This document shows, piece after piece, positions 44,794 through 52,786 of a stretch of DNA of 54,898 nucleotides; positions within the stretch are counted from its first letter, which is position 1, and each line of letters opens with the position of its first letter. The DNA is from an uncultured Neomegalonema sp. (lineage in GTDB: Bacteria; Pseudomonadota; Alphaproteobacteria; Rhodobacterales; Rhodobacteraceae): the NCBI GenBank assembly GCA_937958625.1, contig CALGNO010000032.1:1-54898 (forward strand), in the 5' to 3' direction. The position numbers and the translations under genes are program-made. The notes beneath the pieces were generated by a model. The model saw only the letters and a program-made list of their open reading frames with translations, was not told the DNA's origin and did no database searches.

Positions 44794-45414
44794 ATGCGAA
44801 TGATATATCACCACTTTCGCCAGATGCTTGCAAAGTTAATCCATCTCGCTTACTCGAAACACATGCGGAGAAATCCACCACCAGCAGGGTTCGAGTCAGA
44901 AAAGGCAGCGGAAGCGGCTGCTTACTTTGCGGCTATGTCTGGCGGTCGCATCGAAAAAATGAAGCTTATTAAGCTGCTGTACCTGTCTGAGAGACAATGT
45001 GTTTCTGAGAAAAATCGCCCGATGTTCTACGACAGGTACTTTTCACTGAAGGATGGCCCTATCTGCTCCAACGCGCTTAACGCTATAAATGATCCTGAGG
45101 ATGCAGTCTGGGCGCAGTATTTAGAGGCCAATGGCAACATCGAAAGAAGTCTTGCCACTGATAATTTAGAGTTCGATCATATCAGCGAATTCGATTTGCG
45201 GGTTATCGGCGCGGTCTGGGACGAGTTCGGCGATATGACATCTTCACAAATCAGGGGATGGACACATAAAAACTGTCCTGAGTACCAAGAGGTTGAAGAA
45301 GGTCGGGTAATCATATCTCTTCAAGCGCTAGCTGATGCGGTTGGCGTCGATTCCGACCTGCTCCAACAGAATTTTTACCATCATAACTCTCTCTCGTCAG
45401 CGACGGCTAAGTAG
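44794..45414 (+). CDS. Panacea (SocA-like) domain antitoxin
   Basis: A 206-residue protein whose core, EKAAEAAAYFAAMSGGRIEK and the following MKLIKLLYLSERQCVSEKN with FSLKDGPICSNALNAI, matches the Panacea domain (SocA/DUF4065), an antitoxin domain known to neutralise many unrelated toxins. The start is set at ATG 44794, the first inside the transposon with a ribosome binding site (AAGGTGA, part of the terminal repeat); ATG 44863 would also leave the domain whole. The gene downstream, 35 nt away, is the likely toxin. Regulation through the dyad at 44770-44785 is probable. Confidence 0.85.
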   Translation: MRMIYHHFRQMLAKLIHLAYSKHMRRNPPPAGFESEKAAEAAAYFAAMSGGRIEKMKLIKLLYLSERQCVSEKNRPMFYDRYFSLKDGPICSNALNAINDPEDAVWAQYLEANGNIERSLATDNLEFDHISEFDLRVIGAVWDEFGDMTSSQIRGWTHKNCPEYQEVEEGRVIISLQALADAVGVDSDLLQQNFYHHNSLSSATAK

Positions 45415-45449
45415 CAGATTTGTGTGAGCCGGACCTGAGCATAGGGAGT

Positions 45450-45833
45450 ATGATTTTCTATCCCGGCACTGGGGGTCACAGAAACCCGGAAGCAGAGCAC
45501 AGATGCATTATTGTGCATGAACAAGATGGCAATTTATATCTTGTCCCGATCTGCTCGGCACGAGGTCCATGTGACGAAACGTGCTTGCTGAGTGCCAATT
45601 GTGGCTGGGACCATATTAGGCACGATAGCTTCGTCAGCTACCATGAAGCAAAGAAAGTTAGCAAAGAGAGCACGCTAAATCGGATGACTGGCAGAAACGC
45701 AGACATTCGAGAAGGCGGAAGAGTCCCTGATCGGATTTTTTCCGATGTAGTGGCTGGCATTCTGATTTCTGAAGAAACGCCGGCCTTTTTTTCAAGACCC
45801 TTCAAGCCCAGAATGCTTAAGTCGATCAACTAG
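45450..45833 (+). CDS. probable PemK/MazF-like toxin paired with the Panacea antitoxin
   Basis: A 127-residue protein starting at ATG 45450, with AGGGAG 4 nt upstream. The start MIFYPGTGGHRNPEAEHRCI and later LYLVPICSAR, CDETCLLSANCGW, HIRHDSFVSYHEAKK resemble the small beta-barrel of PemK/MazF-like proteins, where conserved Pro-Gly, the Asp-Thr/Cys turn and the Ser-x-Val-x-Tyr strand recur. The resemblance is by pattern only. Its position after a Panacea gene fits the antitoxin-toxin order known for that domain. If right, it would be an endoribonuclease. It converges with the DUF6471 gene, 2 nt apart. Confidence 0.6.
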   Translation: MIFYPGTGGHRNPEAEHRCIIVHEQDGNLYLVPICSARGPCDETCLLSANCGWDHIRHDSFVSYHEAKKVSKESTLNRMTGRNADIREGGRVPDRIFSDVVAGILISEETPAFFSRPFKPRMLKSIN

Positions 45834-45835
45834 AC

Positions 45836-46141
45836 CTATCTCGGCAACGTAGCCAAATCTACTTCAAGCGCATCCATACACTGAAGCATAAACATGGCGC
45901 TGAACCCGCCACGGCTTATCTTATTAGCCAAGCCGCCCGCGCTGATTTCAACGCCCATAGCTATCAACCGCCCATGCAGTTCATTGATAGAAACGCCACT
46001 TTCTTTCATGGCATCGCGCACCAGTTCCTTAGCCTTCAGTTCGTAAGCAGCATTTATCGCCAGTTCTTTCCGGGCCGTGGGGATAGGTGGCCCTGATTGC
46101 TTGGCCTTTTTGGTTTTCCTTGGCTTCGTTGCGACTGCCAT
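45836..46141 (-). CDS. DUF6471-like small helical protein, candidate element regulator
   Basis: A 101-residue protein with a Lys-rich start (MAVATKPRKTKKAKQ) and a helical core, KELVRDAMKESGVSINELHG with RLIAMGVEISAGGLANKISR, RGGFSAMFMLQCMDALEV. This matches DUF6471, which reads like a Cro/C1-type helix-turn-helix. Its start lies 19 nt from the dyad TCACCGTATTTGGTGA. A small basic HTH protein next to a repeated dyad makes it the best candidate for the repressor of the transposon, but no binding evidence exists. Transcribed leftward, divergent from the transposase. Confidence 0.75.
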   Translation of the reverse strand: MAVATKPRKTKKAKQSGPPIPTARKELAINAAYELKAKELVRDAMKESGVSINELHGRLIAMGVEISAGGLANKISRGGFSAMFMLQCMDALEVDLATLPR

Positions 46142-46160
46142 TTTCGCCTCTGATAAAAAA

Positions 46161-46176
46161 TCACCGTATTTGGTGA
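46161..46176. promoter_or_regulatory. dyad operator 2, before the DUF6471 gene
   Basis: TCACCGTATTTGGTGA, the same 16-bp dyad type, 19 nt upstream of the DUF6471 start codon on the minus strand. It suggests that this gene is controlled together with the transposase. Confidence 0.68.
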
Positions 46177-46219
46177 GAATATCGCTTGACGGCTGGCCTG
46201 TCCATAGGGCACAACATTA

Positions 46220-46235
46220 TCACCATATAAGGTGA
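46220..46235. promoter_or_regulatory. dyad operator 3, over the transposase ribosome binding site
   Basis: TCACCATATAAGGTGA lies 6 nt before the transposase ATG at 46242. Its right arm AAGGTGA doubles as the ribosome binding site, exactly as in operator 1. Confidence 0.7.
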
Positions 46236-46241
46236 TAAGTC

Positions 46242-47197
46242 ATGGCTCAACACTTCCTCCTCTCTCCCGAAGCTAAAACGCTCTCAATCGCGAAAATCCT
46301 TCGCATGACGGACGCCGATGCTGAGCAGTCTTTCCGCGCAATGCGCTGGCCTGAGACAAACGGTGAGCCGATCTGCCCTGAGTGTGGGTGCGTTGAGCAC
46401 TATAACCTGAAGTCCCGGCCTGTTTGGAAGTGCAAAGGCTGTTCGAAGCAGTTCAGCATCACTTCAGGCTGCATTTTTCACGGTCGCAAACTCCAAATCC
46501 GCGACATTCTGGCTGCAATCGCAATCTTTGTGAACGGCGCTAAAGGATATTCCGCCCTGCACCTCAGCCGTGACCTCGGTATCGGCTACAAGAGCGCGTT
46601 CGTGATGCTGAACAAATGCCGTGAGGCAATAAGCCTTGCCCGCGCTGAAGGCGCTCTTAGCGGTGACGTTGAAGTCGATGGCGCTTACTTCGGCGGATAC
46701 GTGAAGCCTGAGAACAAAAAAGCCGACCGCAAAGATCGTCGCCTTGCTGAGAACCAGACTGGCAAGCGTCAGGTTATCATTGTCGCGCGTGAGCGTGGTG
46801 GTCGTACTATAACGACCGTCGGCAAGAGCGAAGCTGAAGGCGTTGCTTTCGCTCGCGCTAACATCGCCAAGGGAACCACCGTTCACGCCGATGAAGCCAG
46901 CCATTGGGATAAACTGACTGCGGCCTTCCCGATAAAGCGCGTCAACCACAAGGTTGAGTACAAGGCTGACGATGGCGCTTGCACGAACCAAGCGGAGTCA
47001 TTCTTCAGCCGTGCCCGCCGCTCTGAGATTGGCGTTATCATCACATCGCTGGCGATTACCTCGGCTCTTACGCTGCTGAAATGGCTTGGCGTGAAGATAA
47101 CCGCCGTGTTGATAATGGTCGTCAGTTTGCGATGGTTGCGGCATCTACAGCGACAGCTCCTAAGTCTGTAGCATGGTGCGGATACTGGCAGCGGTGA
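46242..47197 (+). pseudogene. IS1595-family transposase, frameshifted near the C-terminus
   Basis: The frame from ATG 46242 gives an ISXO2-type transposase with an N-terminal zinc ribbon (CPECGCVEHYNL, then WKCKGCSKQFS) and the DDE/N catalytic core: VEVDGAYFGGYVKPENKK, TVHADEASHWDKL, NQAESFFSRARRSE. At about 47036 one base is missing relative to the family: GGCGTT-ATCATCAC would be expected as GTTCATCATCAC. The open frame then ends at 47171 with a meaningless tail. The +1 frame continues the true end (DYLGSYAAEMAWREDNRRVD, then APKSVAWCGYWQR) to TGA 47197. Either a real mutation or a sequence error; the catalytic core is complete before the break. Confidence 0.87.
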
Positions 47198-47301
47198 TTG
47201 AGGGGTTCGCGTTCCGCCGGAGTAAATTTCAGATGCCGCACTAAATCACTTGACCCTTACTGCCGCGCCCTGTAGGCAGTCTGCATCGGGAGGATGGCCC
47301 T

Positions 47302-47910
47302 ATGCCGCAGCAAGATAGAATTGACGACCTTCGCTCTAAAGTCGCCAGCATTCAGGCTGAAGTAGACGAAACAGAAGGTGAGATTGAAGCCCTGCACGAC
47401 ACGATTGCTAAGAAGGGGACTCATCTTGCCACACTTCTCGTTAAGCTTGGCGCATTTCAAGAGGCCTTCGCAATTGTGTCTCCACAAGCTGAGGTAAGTG
47501 AACCGCAAGAAATTCAGAGTGAGCCACCGCAAAGCAAGCGCAGGATGCGACTTGGTGCGAAGAAGCGCGTTGTTTTCCTGCTAATCGCATCAGGCGACTA
47601 TCCTAACTCGGAAGCGATCATAGGATTTCTGGAGGAGCAGCGATCCGACATCGACGCCCGCTATGTAAGAGAGATTTTGAGAGCGGGTGTTGCAGATGGG
47701 GATTTTTCGGGTAGCCCTGAAGGGTTTGTGTCAATTACCGATTCAGGCATGGAGTTAGTCGAGAACGCCCCAGAGCCTAGTGATTGGGTTAAATATTCCG
47801 GCTACTTCAATGATGCCGGAGAAGAGAATGGCGCTCCCAACTTGGGAGCGCCAGAAACCGAGAAGGTGACGGCCTTCTCAGAAGATAGCCTAGAAGACAT
47901 TCTAGGCTGA
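47302..47910 (+). CDS. transposon passenger protein, coiled coil plus winged-helix-like
   Basis: A 202-residue protein of no family I recognise. Residues 5-60 form a coiled coil (RIDDLRSKVASIQAEVDETE); a linker follows; residues 80-150 read like a small winged helix (GDYPNSEAIIGFLEEQRS, then YVREILRAGVADGDF, GFVSITDSG). The tail is acidic. GGGAGGA precedes ATG 47302. A coiled coil plus winged helix is also seen in the right-hand passenger gene, so the two may be distant relatives or work together. No dyad operator lies upstream. Confidence 0.65.
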   Translation: MPQQDRIDDLRSKVASIQAEVDETEGEIEALHDTIAKKGTHLATLLVKLGAFQEAFAIVSPQAEVSEPQEIQSEPPQSKRRMRLGAKKRVVFLLIASGDYPNSEAIIGFLEEQRSDIDARYVREILRAGVADGDFSGSPEGFVSITDSGMELVENAPEPSDWVKYSGYFNDAGEENGAPNLGAPETEKVTAFSEDSLEDILG

Positions 47911-48123
47911 ACAATCTCCACACCGGAGACCAATCCCGGCACTGGAAGCTGCCGGGAGACACTGGAGGCACGAATGCCGATAGTGCCACCCCAGACTGTC
48001 GAAGCTCGTTAGAGCCGCTTCAGTGTGCAGCCACCGTAGGCAAGGGTGGCAGTCAGTACCCGGCCCCCTTCCATAAGGGGCGCGGAGCAATGGCGTGAAC
48101 GGCTCCAACCCGTTTGCGCCATT
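47887..48123 (+). ncRNA. hairpin-rich non-coding region, candidate structured RNA
   Basis: This covers most of the gene-free 47911-48247 stretch inside the transposon. Consecutive stems can be drawn: 47887-47895/47900-47908 (9 bp), 47915-47919/47925-47929, 47935-47941/47950-47956 (7 bp), 47967-47971/47983-47987, 48001-48005/48017-48021, 48030-48035/48045-48050 (6 bp), 48065-48070/48075-48080 (6 bp) and 48089-48095/48117-48123 (7 bp). Eight tandem hairpins in 240 bases exceed what the surroundings show. The strand is uncertain, and no known RNA family is recognised. The remaining bases to 48247 are AT-rich with nothing visible. Confidence 0.4.
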
Positions 48124-48247
48124 GTGCATTTCCACACTAGCAATCTAAAATAATCTTAGCAAGGCAAAACGCAAGGATTCCAGGGGGTTAACGTTGAGGT
48201 CTCTCAAAATTCAATACATTACAATGCGTTGTCAACGATCACAGCCC

Positions 48248-48685
48248 TCAATTATTCCCGCACAACGCCCACAGCTTCAATTCCTCAACCTGCCCAACCG
48301 CCTCAATCAAGCCGTCGCGCTTCACGCCCTGTATTGCAGCGGTGACGCGCGTTTTTATTAACTTCATGGTCGGACGGTCGGCATCAATCCCGCGATGCTC
48401 AACCCACGCCTCGGTGATCTGGCGCGACGTGAGTGGTTCTTTAGCTTCCCTGAATTGCCCAAGAACGAACCGCTTCAATTCGCCCTTGGGCGCACGGTGC
48501 TTGGCAGCGTAGCGGTCTATCGAAATGCGCTCTAACTGCGCTTCAGGATCGAACAGCCGAATGGTGGCGTCTACATGCTCAATGTCAGCAAGTAGTGTCT
48601 TGGCTTCGGAAATCAGATGGCGGTGCAGCTTCGCCATTTCCTCGCGCTTGGCTCGCAAGCTGCTGACTGTGTTTGGTCTATCCAT
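48248..48685 (-). CDS. transposon passenger protein, coiled coil plus winged-helix-like
   Basis: A 145-residue leftward gene whose start is just inside the right terminal repeat. Residues 10-45 form a coiled coil (LRAKREEMAKLHRHLISEAK). Residues 65-135 look like a winged helix (KGELKRFVLGQFREAKEPLT, SRQITEAWVEHRG, TRVTAAIQGVKRDGLIEAVG). I recognise no named family. The start ATG 48685 overlaps a degenerate dyad (48682-48695), and a perfect one lies at 48723-48738. It may bind DNA and is an alternative candidate for the protein that reads the dyads. Confidence 0.68.
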   Translation of the reverse strand: MDRPNTVSSLRAKREEMAKLHRHLISEAKTLLADIEHVDATIRLFDPEAQLERISIDRYAAKHRAPKGELKRFVLGQFREAKEPLTSRQITEAWVEHRGIDADRPTMKLIKTRVTAAIQGVKRDGLIEAVGQVEELKLWALCGNN

Positions 48686-48722
48686 ATATGGTGATTAACA
48701 CGGTCTGACATGCTATGTATAG

Positions 48723-48738
48723 TCACCATATTTGGTGA
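48723..48738. promoter_or_regulatory. dyad operator 4, inside the right terminal repeat
   Basis: TCACCATATTTGGTGA is the mirror of operator 1 in the right terminal repeat, upstream of the leftward passenger gene. A degraded copy (TCACCATATATGG on the minus strand, 48682-48695) overlaps the start codon of that gene. Confidence 0.68.
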
Positions 48739-48756
48739 GTTTGCACCATAATACCG

Positions 48757-48764
48757 CGTTCTTG
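48757..48764. repeat. target-site duplication, right copy
   Basis: CGTTCTTG, identical to 44744-44751, directly follows the right terminal repeat and fixes the transposon boundary. Confidence 0.9.
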
Positions 48765-48854
48765 CAGCGAACCTCTTGCAAGGCAGCACTGAAACCGAAG
48801 TCCCACTCATTTCTAAGTGGTTGAATTAGCGTGATAGTTTGGCACCCTCCGGGC

Positions 48855-49922
48855 CTACCCCAGCGCCTCGGCAATCTCCGCCTGTTCTAACCGCCGGGCG
48901 GCGATGTAGTAGAGACGATCGCCCGCATTGATTGGCGTGTCCGAGGTCGGGTTCATGTGCAGGTCGTCGCTGCCCTTCGCGCTGAGGCCGAGCAGCGTGG
49001 CGTTGCAGGAGCGTTTCAGCGCCGTCAGTGCCTTTGCGCAGTCGGTCGCGGCGATGCCCTCGGGCACGATAAAGCTGTACTGGGTTGGCCCCTCGAGACT
49101 CGACAGCATCATCTGCTGCAACCGCGCCGCACCGGGATCACAGGCGGAGCGCGCCATCAGTTCGGTGGACAGCGACTCCTGCGCTTCGGCGGTTGGGCAA
49201 TACGAGCGCAAGAGCGCGGCGGGGCCGCTGGTCTGGAAATACGCGATGATGCGCGGCGGGTTCGGCAAAGCGCCCACGGCGAGCGCGGCGGCAAGTGTCG
49301 TGTCGTCATCCGCGCCGACAATCAGCGCCACCTCGGCCTGCGCAACCCCCGAACGCTGGACGGCTCCGGTGCTGGACAGGGCATCGACGCGGATAAAGCT
49401 GATCCGGTCTGGCATCGGGTTGTCTTCGAGAACCTGCGAGACCAAGACGATGCCCTTCGCGGCGGCCTCGTCCTCGGCCAGAAGCAGGTCCATGAGCCGC
49501 CGGGTCCGGTCGCCCTGCCAGCCGAAGACGACGACATGCCCCTCCAGATCGGAATAATCCTCGCGTCCCTTCATGGCCTTGGTCCACCTGTCCGTAATCG
49601 CCTGAATGATCTTGCCGATAACCGCCGTGAAGAGCAGCACGGCACCCGGCATGATCCAGAATGCCGCGATATTGCGCGCGCCTGTGGTGGCAGGCGAGAA
49701 ATCGCCGTAACCAACCGTGGTTGCCGTCGTGAGATAGTAGTAGGGGAAGACCGACGCGCTCGCGATGTCGCCCTCGCCGAAGATGATCAGCGCGAGCCAC
49801 GACATGCCCACATGCAGCGCCAGCGCGGCGGCAAGGATCGACCATGTCAGCTCCGTCGCGCTGCGCCGCACCCGGCGGATCAGACGGCCCAGTAATGTCG
49901 TCGGTCGGTCGATTGCGGCCAC
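48855..49922 (-). CDS. two-helix potassium channel with RCK/TrkA-N domain
   Basis: A 355-residue K+ channel. Two membrane helices (about 28-48 and 83-105) flank a pore loop with the selectivity filter TTATTVGYGDFSP. A TrkA-N/RCK domain follows (LEGHVVVFGWQGDRTRRLMD, ISFIRVDALSSTGAVQR, VALIVGADDDTTLAAALA), then a C-terminal TrkA-C-like part (INAGDRLYYIAA). Such channels are tetramers gated by nucleotides or ions at the RCK ring. GTG 49922 is preferred to GTG 49967 because AGAGGGAG lies 6-7 nt upstream of it. Confidence 0.88.
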   Translation of the reverse strand: MAAIDRPTTLLGRLIRRVRRSATELTWSILAAALALHVGMSWLALIIFGEGDIASASVFPYYYLTTATTVGYGDFSPATTGARNIAAFWIMPGAVLLFTAVIGKIIQAITDRWTKAMKGREDYSDLEGHVVVFGWQGDRTRRLMDLLLAEDEAAAKGIVLVSQVLEDNPMPDRISFIRVDALSSTGAVQRSGVAQAEVALIVGADDDTTLAAALAVGALPNPPRIIAYFQTSGPAALLRSYCPTAEAQESLSTELMARSACDPGAARLQQMMLSSLEGPTQYSFIVPEGIAATDCAKALTALKRSCNATLLGLSAKGSDDLHMNPTSDTPINAGDRLYYIAARRLEQAEIAEALG

Positions 49923-50060
49923 GGAAGCTCCCTCTTGCGCCACTCTTCTAGAGTACAGCGGGGGCACGCGGCAAGGCGGAGAACGGCGTGCGATGACTGT
50001 CGTTTCAGATTGCCCCAGTCCGCCACCTAAAAATGCGCCCTGTCGCCTTCGACAGGCGTT

Positions 50061-51026
50061 CTATCCCGGCACTTCCTCATGGGTCTGGGGACGGGGACGC
50101 GGCGGTGTGCCCTCGCGCCACGCGACAAATGCACCGGCCAGAGCAATGAGAATCATGCCCAGAATGGTGGTCCCGTTGGGCGGGACTTGCCAGATCACGA
50201 GATCGAGCACCGGCACGATCGCAAGATAACTGTATTCGAGGGGCGCAATACGGCTCGAATCGCTGGCTTGATAAACCCGCGTCAGAATGATGGCCCCGAT
50301 CATGTGGGTCACCGCCGTCGCCATGATCATCGCCCATACGAACAGCGGTGCAGAGGTCCAGCCTGCAAACAGAAACGGAAACCCGGCGACCCGGCTGTCG
50401 GACGGGGCCATGATGTCGATGATAATCAATGCCGCCAGCCCGATCTGGGCAAAGACGACATTCTGTACCAGCGACAGGGCAACGGCGCTGTCTTCGACAC
50501 AGCGGGCGCGTGTGATGACAATGGCCAGTGCATAGCTCAACGCCGCCGCGAGGGGCAGCAGCAGCGTCAGTTGCAGTTGATCGCCCCACGGCTGGATAAT
50601 GACAAGAACTCCGGCAAAGCCAAGCAAGAGCGCGACGATCCTCCGTGGCCCGATCCGCTCCCCGGTAAAGAGGGCGCTCAACAGGGTGATGAAAAGCGGT
50701 CCGGTGAAAAAGGCCGCCGCCGCCTGCGACAGGCTGACAAAAGGCATCGCGAGATAAAACAGGACGAAAGCACCGCCCATGAACACCGACCGCAAGGCCG
50801 CCCAAGCCGGGTTGACCAGCTTGATCCCGCTCAAGGGCCGAAATGCGCCGACCAGCCCGGACAACAGCCCAAGAACGATGATCGCGCGCGCAAGATAGAG
50901 TTGCCAGATTGAAACATGGTCACTGATCAGTTTGACCATCGCATCCTGTAGGGCAAAGCTGCCCATCGCGATGAGCATCAGAATAACGATCCGCCCGAAG
51001 GGTGCGTCTGAGAGTTCCTCTTGCAT
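50061..51026 (-). CDS. EamA/DMT-superfamily transporter
   Basis: A 321-residue inner-membrane protein of about ten helices in two EamA repeats (LIAMGSFALQDAMVKLISDH at the start, and the second half beginning near LVQNVVFAQIGLAALIIID). This is the drug/metabolite exporter superfamily; relatives export amino acids, nucleotides or S-adenosylmethionine. IAPLEYSYLAIVPVLDLVIW is the usual last-repeat segment. The substrate is unknown. ATG 51026 has AGAGG immediately adjacent, so the true start might be slightly further in. Confidence 0.9.
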   Translation of the reverse strand: MQEELSDAPFGRIVILMLIAMGSFALQDAMVKLISDHVSIWQLYLARAIIVLGLLSGLVGAFRPLSGIKLVNPAWAALRSVFMGGAFVLFYLAMPFVSLSQAAAAFFTGPLFITLLSALFTGERIGPRRIVALLLGFAGVLVIIQPWGDQLQLTLLLPLAAALSYALAIVITRARCVEDSAVALSLVQNVVFAQIGLAALIIIDIMAPSDSRVAGFPFLFAGWTSAPLFVWAMIMATAVTHMIGAIILTRVYQASDSSRIAPLEYSYLAIVPVLDLVIWQVPPNGTTILGMILIALAGAFVAWREGTPPRPRPQTHEEVPG

Positions 51027-51285
51027 CCTCTGACGGTATCAACCGGTCCATCGGCCCGTCCCGTCCTGCTGCGACACCGCAATGCCGGTTTTGCCTCTCT
51101 TTCCGTTGAGGGATCGGGTTGCCGTCCGCTCGGTCGAAACATCGAGCCGAGACACGGCTGCCCCGACATTACCATGGCGGCCCGTTGCCGCCTTCGTCCG
51201 ATCTGGAGGCGCGGACATTCGGTGACGACGTCCATTTACCTTGCCGCCCCATGGCCTACTGTGTCTTAGACAAAGGAGCACCGCC

Positions 51286-52476
51286 ATGACAACACATTTC
51301 ATCGACCACCTCAGCGGCGAACTCGACGGTCTGCGCGCCGACGGGCTTTACAAGACCGAACGGGTCATCACCTCGAAACAGGCGGGCGAGATCGAGGTGG
51401 CGTCGGGCGCGCGGGTGCTGAACTTTTGCGCCAACAACTATCTTGGGCTTGCGAACAGCGAGGCGCTGGCCGAGGCGGGCAAGGCTGCGCTGGACCGGTA
51501 CGGGTTCGGCATGGCCTCGGTCCGGTTCATTTGCGGCACCCAGGAAGAACATAAGGCGCTGGAGGCGCGGATCGCTGGGTTCCTCGGCATGGAGGATTCG
51601 ATCCTTTATGCCGCGTGTTTCGATGCCAATGCGGGGCTGTTCGAGACTCTGCTGGGGCCAGAGGATGCGATCATCTCCGATGCGCTGAACCATGCCTCGA
51701 TCATCGACGGCGTGCGCCTGTGCAAGGCCCAGCGCCAGCGCTATGCCAATAACGATATGGCCGCGCTGGAAGAGGAGCTGAAAAAGGCGGAAGGCGCGCG
51801 GTTTCGGATGATTGCGACCGATGGCGTCTTCTCGATGGATGGCATCATCGCCAACCTGCACGGCATCTGTGATCTGGCCGAGAAATACGATGCGATGGTC
51901 ATGGTGGACGACTGCCACGCCACCGGGTTTCTGGGCGAAACGGGGCGCGGGTCGCCGGAATATTGCGATGTCATGGGGCGGATTGACATTCTGACCGGCA
52001 CGCTCGGCAAGGCACTGGGCGGGGCCATGGGCGGATACACCGCCGCGCGGGCCGAGGTCGTGGACTGGCTACGCCAGCGCTCGCGGCCTTACCTGTTCTC
52101 GAATACCCTCGCGCCCGTGATTGCCGCCGCCTCGCTGAAGGCCTTCGATCTGGTCGAGGACGGCTCGGACCTGCGCGGACAGCTCTGGGCCAACGCCGCC
52201 CGGTTCCGAAAGGGCATGACAAGCGCCGGGTTTACGCTGGCCGGAGCGGACCATCCGATCATCCCGGTCATGCTCGGCGACGCCGCGGCGGCGGGCGAGA
52301 TGGCCGCGAAGATGATGGAGCGCGGTATCTACGTCACCGCCTTCGCCTATCCCGTCGTCCCCCACGGCAAGGCGCGCATCCGCACCCAGATGTCAGCAGC
52401 GCACTCAGCTGAGGACGTGGACCGCTGTATCGAGGCGTTCGTCGAGGTCGGCCGCGAGATGGGCGTGGTCGGTTGA
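51286..52476 (+). CDS. kbl: glycine C-acetyltransferase (2-amino-3-ketobutyrate CoA ligase)
   Basis: A 396-residue PLP enzyme of the alpha-oxoamine synthase family. With Tdh it converts threonine to glycine and acetyl-CoA by cleaving 2-amino-3-ketobutyrate. It shows [41 protein letters not shown] with the pyridine-binding Asp, and the Schiff-base Lys242 in [15 protein letters not shown]. Length matches E. coli Kbl. ATG 51286 has AAAGGAG upstream. The operon continues through parD and parE to tdh. Confidence 0.96.
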   Translation: MTTHFIDHLSGELDGLRADGLYKTERVITSKQAGEIEVASGARVLNFCANNYLGLANSEALAEAGKAALDRYGFGMASVRFICGTQEEHKALEARIAGFLGMEDSILYAACFDANAGLFETLLGPEDAIISDALNHASIIDGVRLCKAQRQRYANNDMAALEEELKKAEGARFRMIATDGVFSMDGIIANLHGICDLAEKYDAMVMVDDCHATGFLGETGRGSPEYCDVMGRIDILTGTLGKALGGAMGGYTAARAEVVDWLRQRSRPYLFSNTLAPVIAAASLKAFDLVEDGSDLRGQLWANAARFRKGMTSAGFTLAGADHPIIPVMLGDAAAAGEMAAKMMERGIYVTAFAYPVVPHGKARIRTQMSAAHSAEDVDRCIEAFVEVGREMGVVG

Positions 52477-52525
52477 TGTGACGCGATATTACAGATAAAG
52501 TCGATTATCGCAGCAGGAGGCCGCT

Positions 52526-52786
52526 ATGTCCGATACCATGAACCTGAATGTCCGCATCAGTGGATCGCTGAAGGAGTATGTTCAGCGCGAAGTGAGCGAG
52601 GGCGATTATGAGAGCGCCAGCGAGTATGTCCGGGATCTGATCCGACGGGATAAGAACGGCGAGACAGCGCGCCAGCGCGCGGCGATGGATGAACTTCGCG
52701 CAGGCTTTGCTGCACCGGACTCAGATTTTATAGAAGTTTCTGCCGATGACATCCGCAAGCGCGTGCGAGAGCGCCACTCGCTATGA
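52526..52786 (+). CDS. parD: ParD-family antitoxin
   Basis: An 86-residue antitoxin with an N-terminal ribbon-helix-helix (MNLNVRISGSLKEYVQREVS, then YESASEYVRDLIRRD) and a flexible C-terminal toxin-wrapping tail. It matches the CC2985-like ParD group. It begins 50 nt after kbl (AGGAGG just upstream of the ATG) and overlaps the toxin gene by 4 nt. By family habit it represses its own promoter, which would place a repressor site inside the kbl-tdh operon. Confidence 0.92.
   Translation: MSDTMNLNVRISGSLKEYVQREVSEGDYESASEYVRDLIRRDKNGETARQRAAMDELRAGFAAPDSDFIEVSADDIRKRVRERHSL

Larger units (their letters stand above)
44752..48756. mobile_element. IS1595-family transposon with passenger genes
   Basis: A 4,005-bp element. 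The left end (44752-44790) and right end (48718-48756) are 39-bp inverted repeats with a single mismatch, beginning CGGTATTATGGTGCAAACTC. An exact 8-bp duplication CGTTCTTG flanks both ends. It contains an ISXO2/IS1595-type transposase and six features not needed to transpose: a Panacea antitoxin gene, a PemK-like gene, a DUF6471 gene, two unknown genes and a hairpin-rich non-coding region. The outermost genes read inward from each terminal repeat. The transposase gene is frameshifted, so the present copy may depend on another source of transposase. Confidence 0.95.

Noticed and set aside
47830-47852. near-perfect palindrome GGCGCTCCCAA-C-TTGGGAGCGCC as a terminator
   Set aside because: It lies about 60 nt inside the 47302-47910 coding frame and has no T run; kept only as a curiosity.
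51027-51285. riboswitch or leader upstream of kbl
   Set aside because: No recognisable aptamer or leader peptide; only a normal ribosome binding site is visible.
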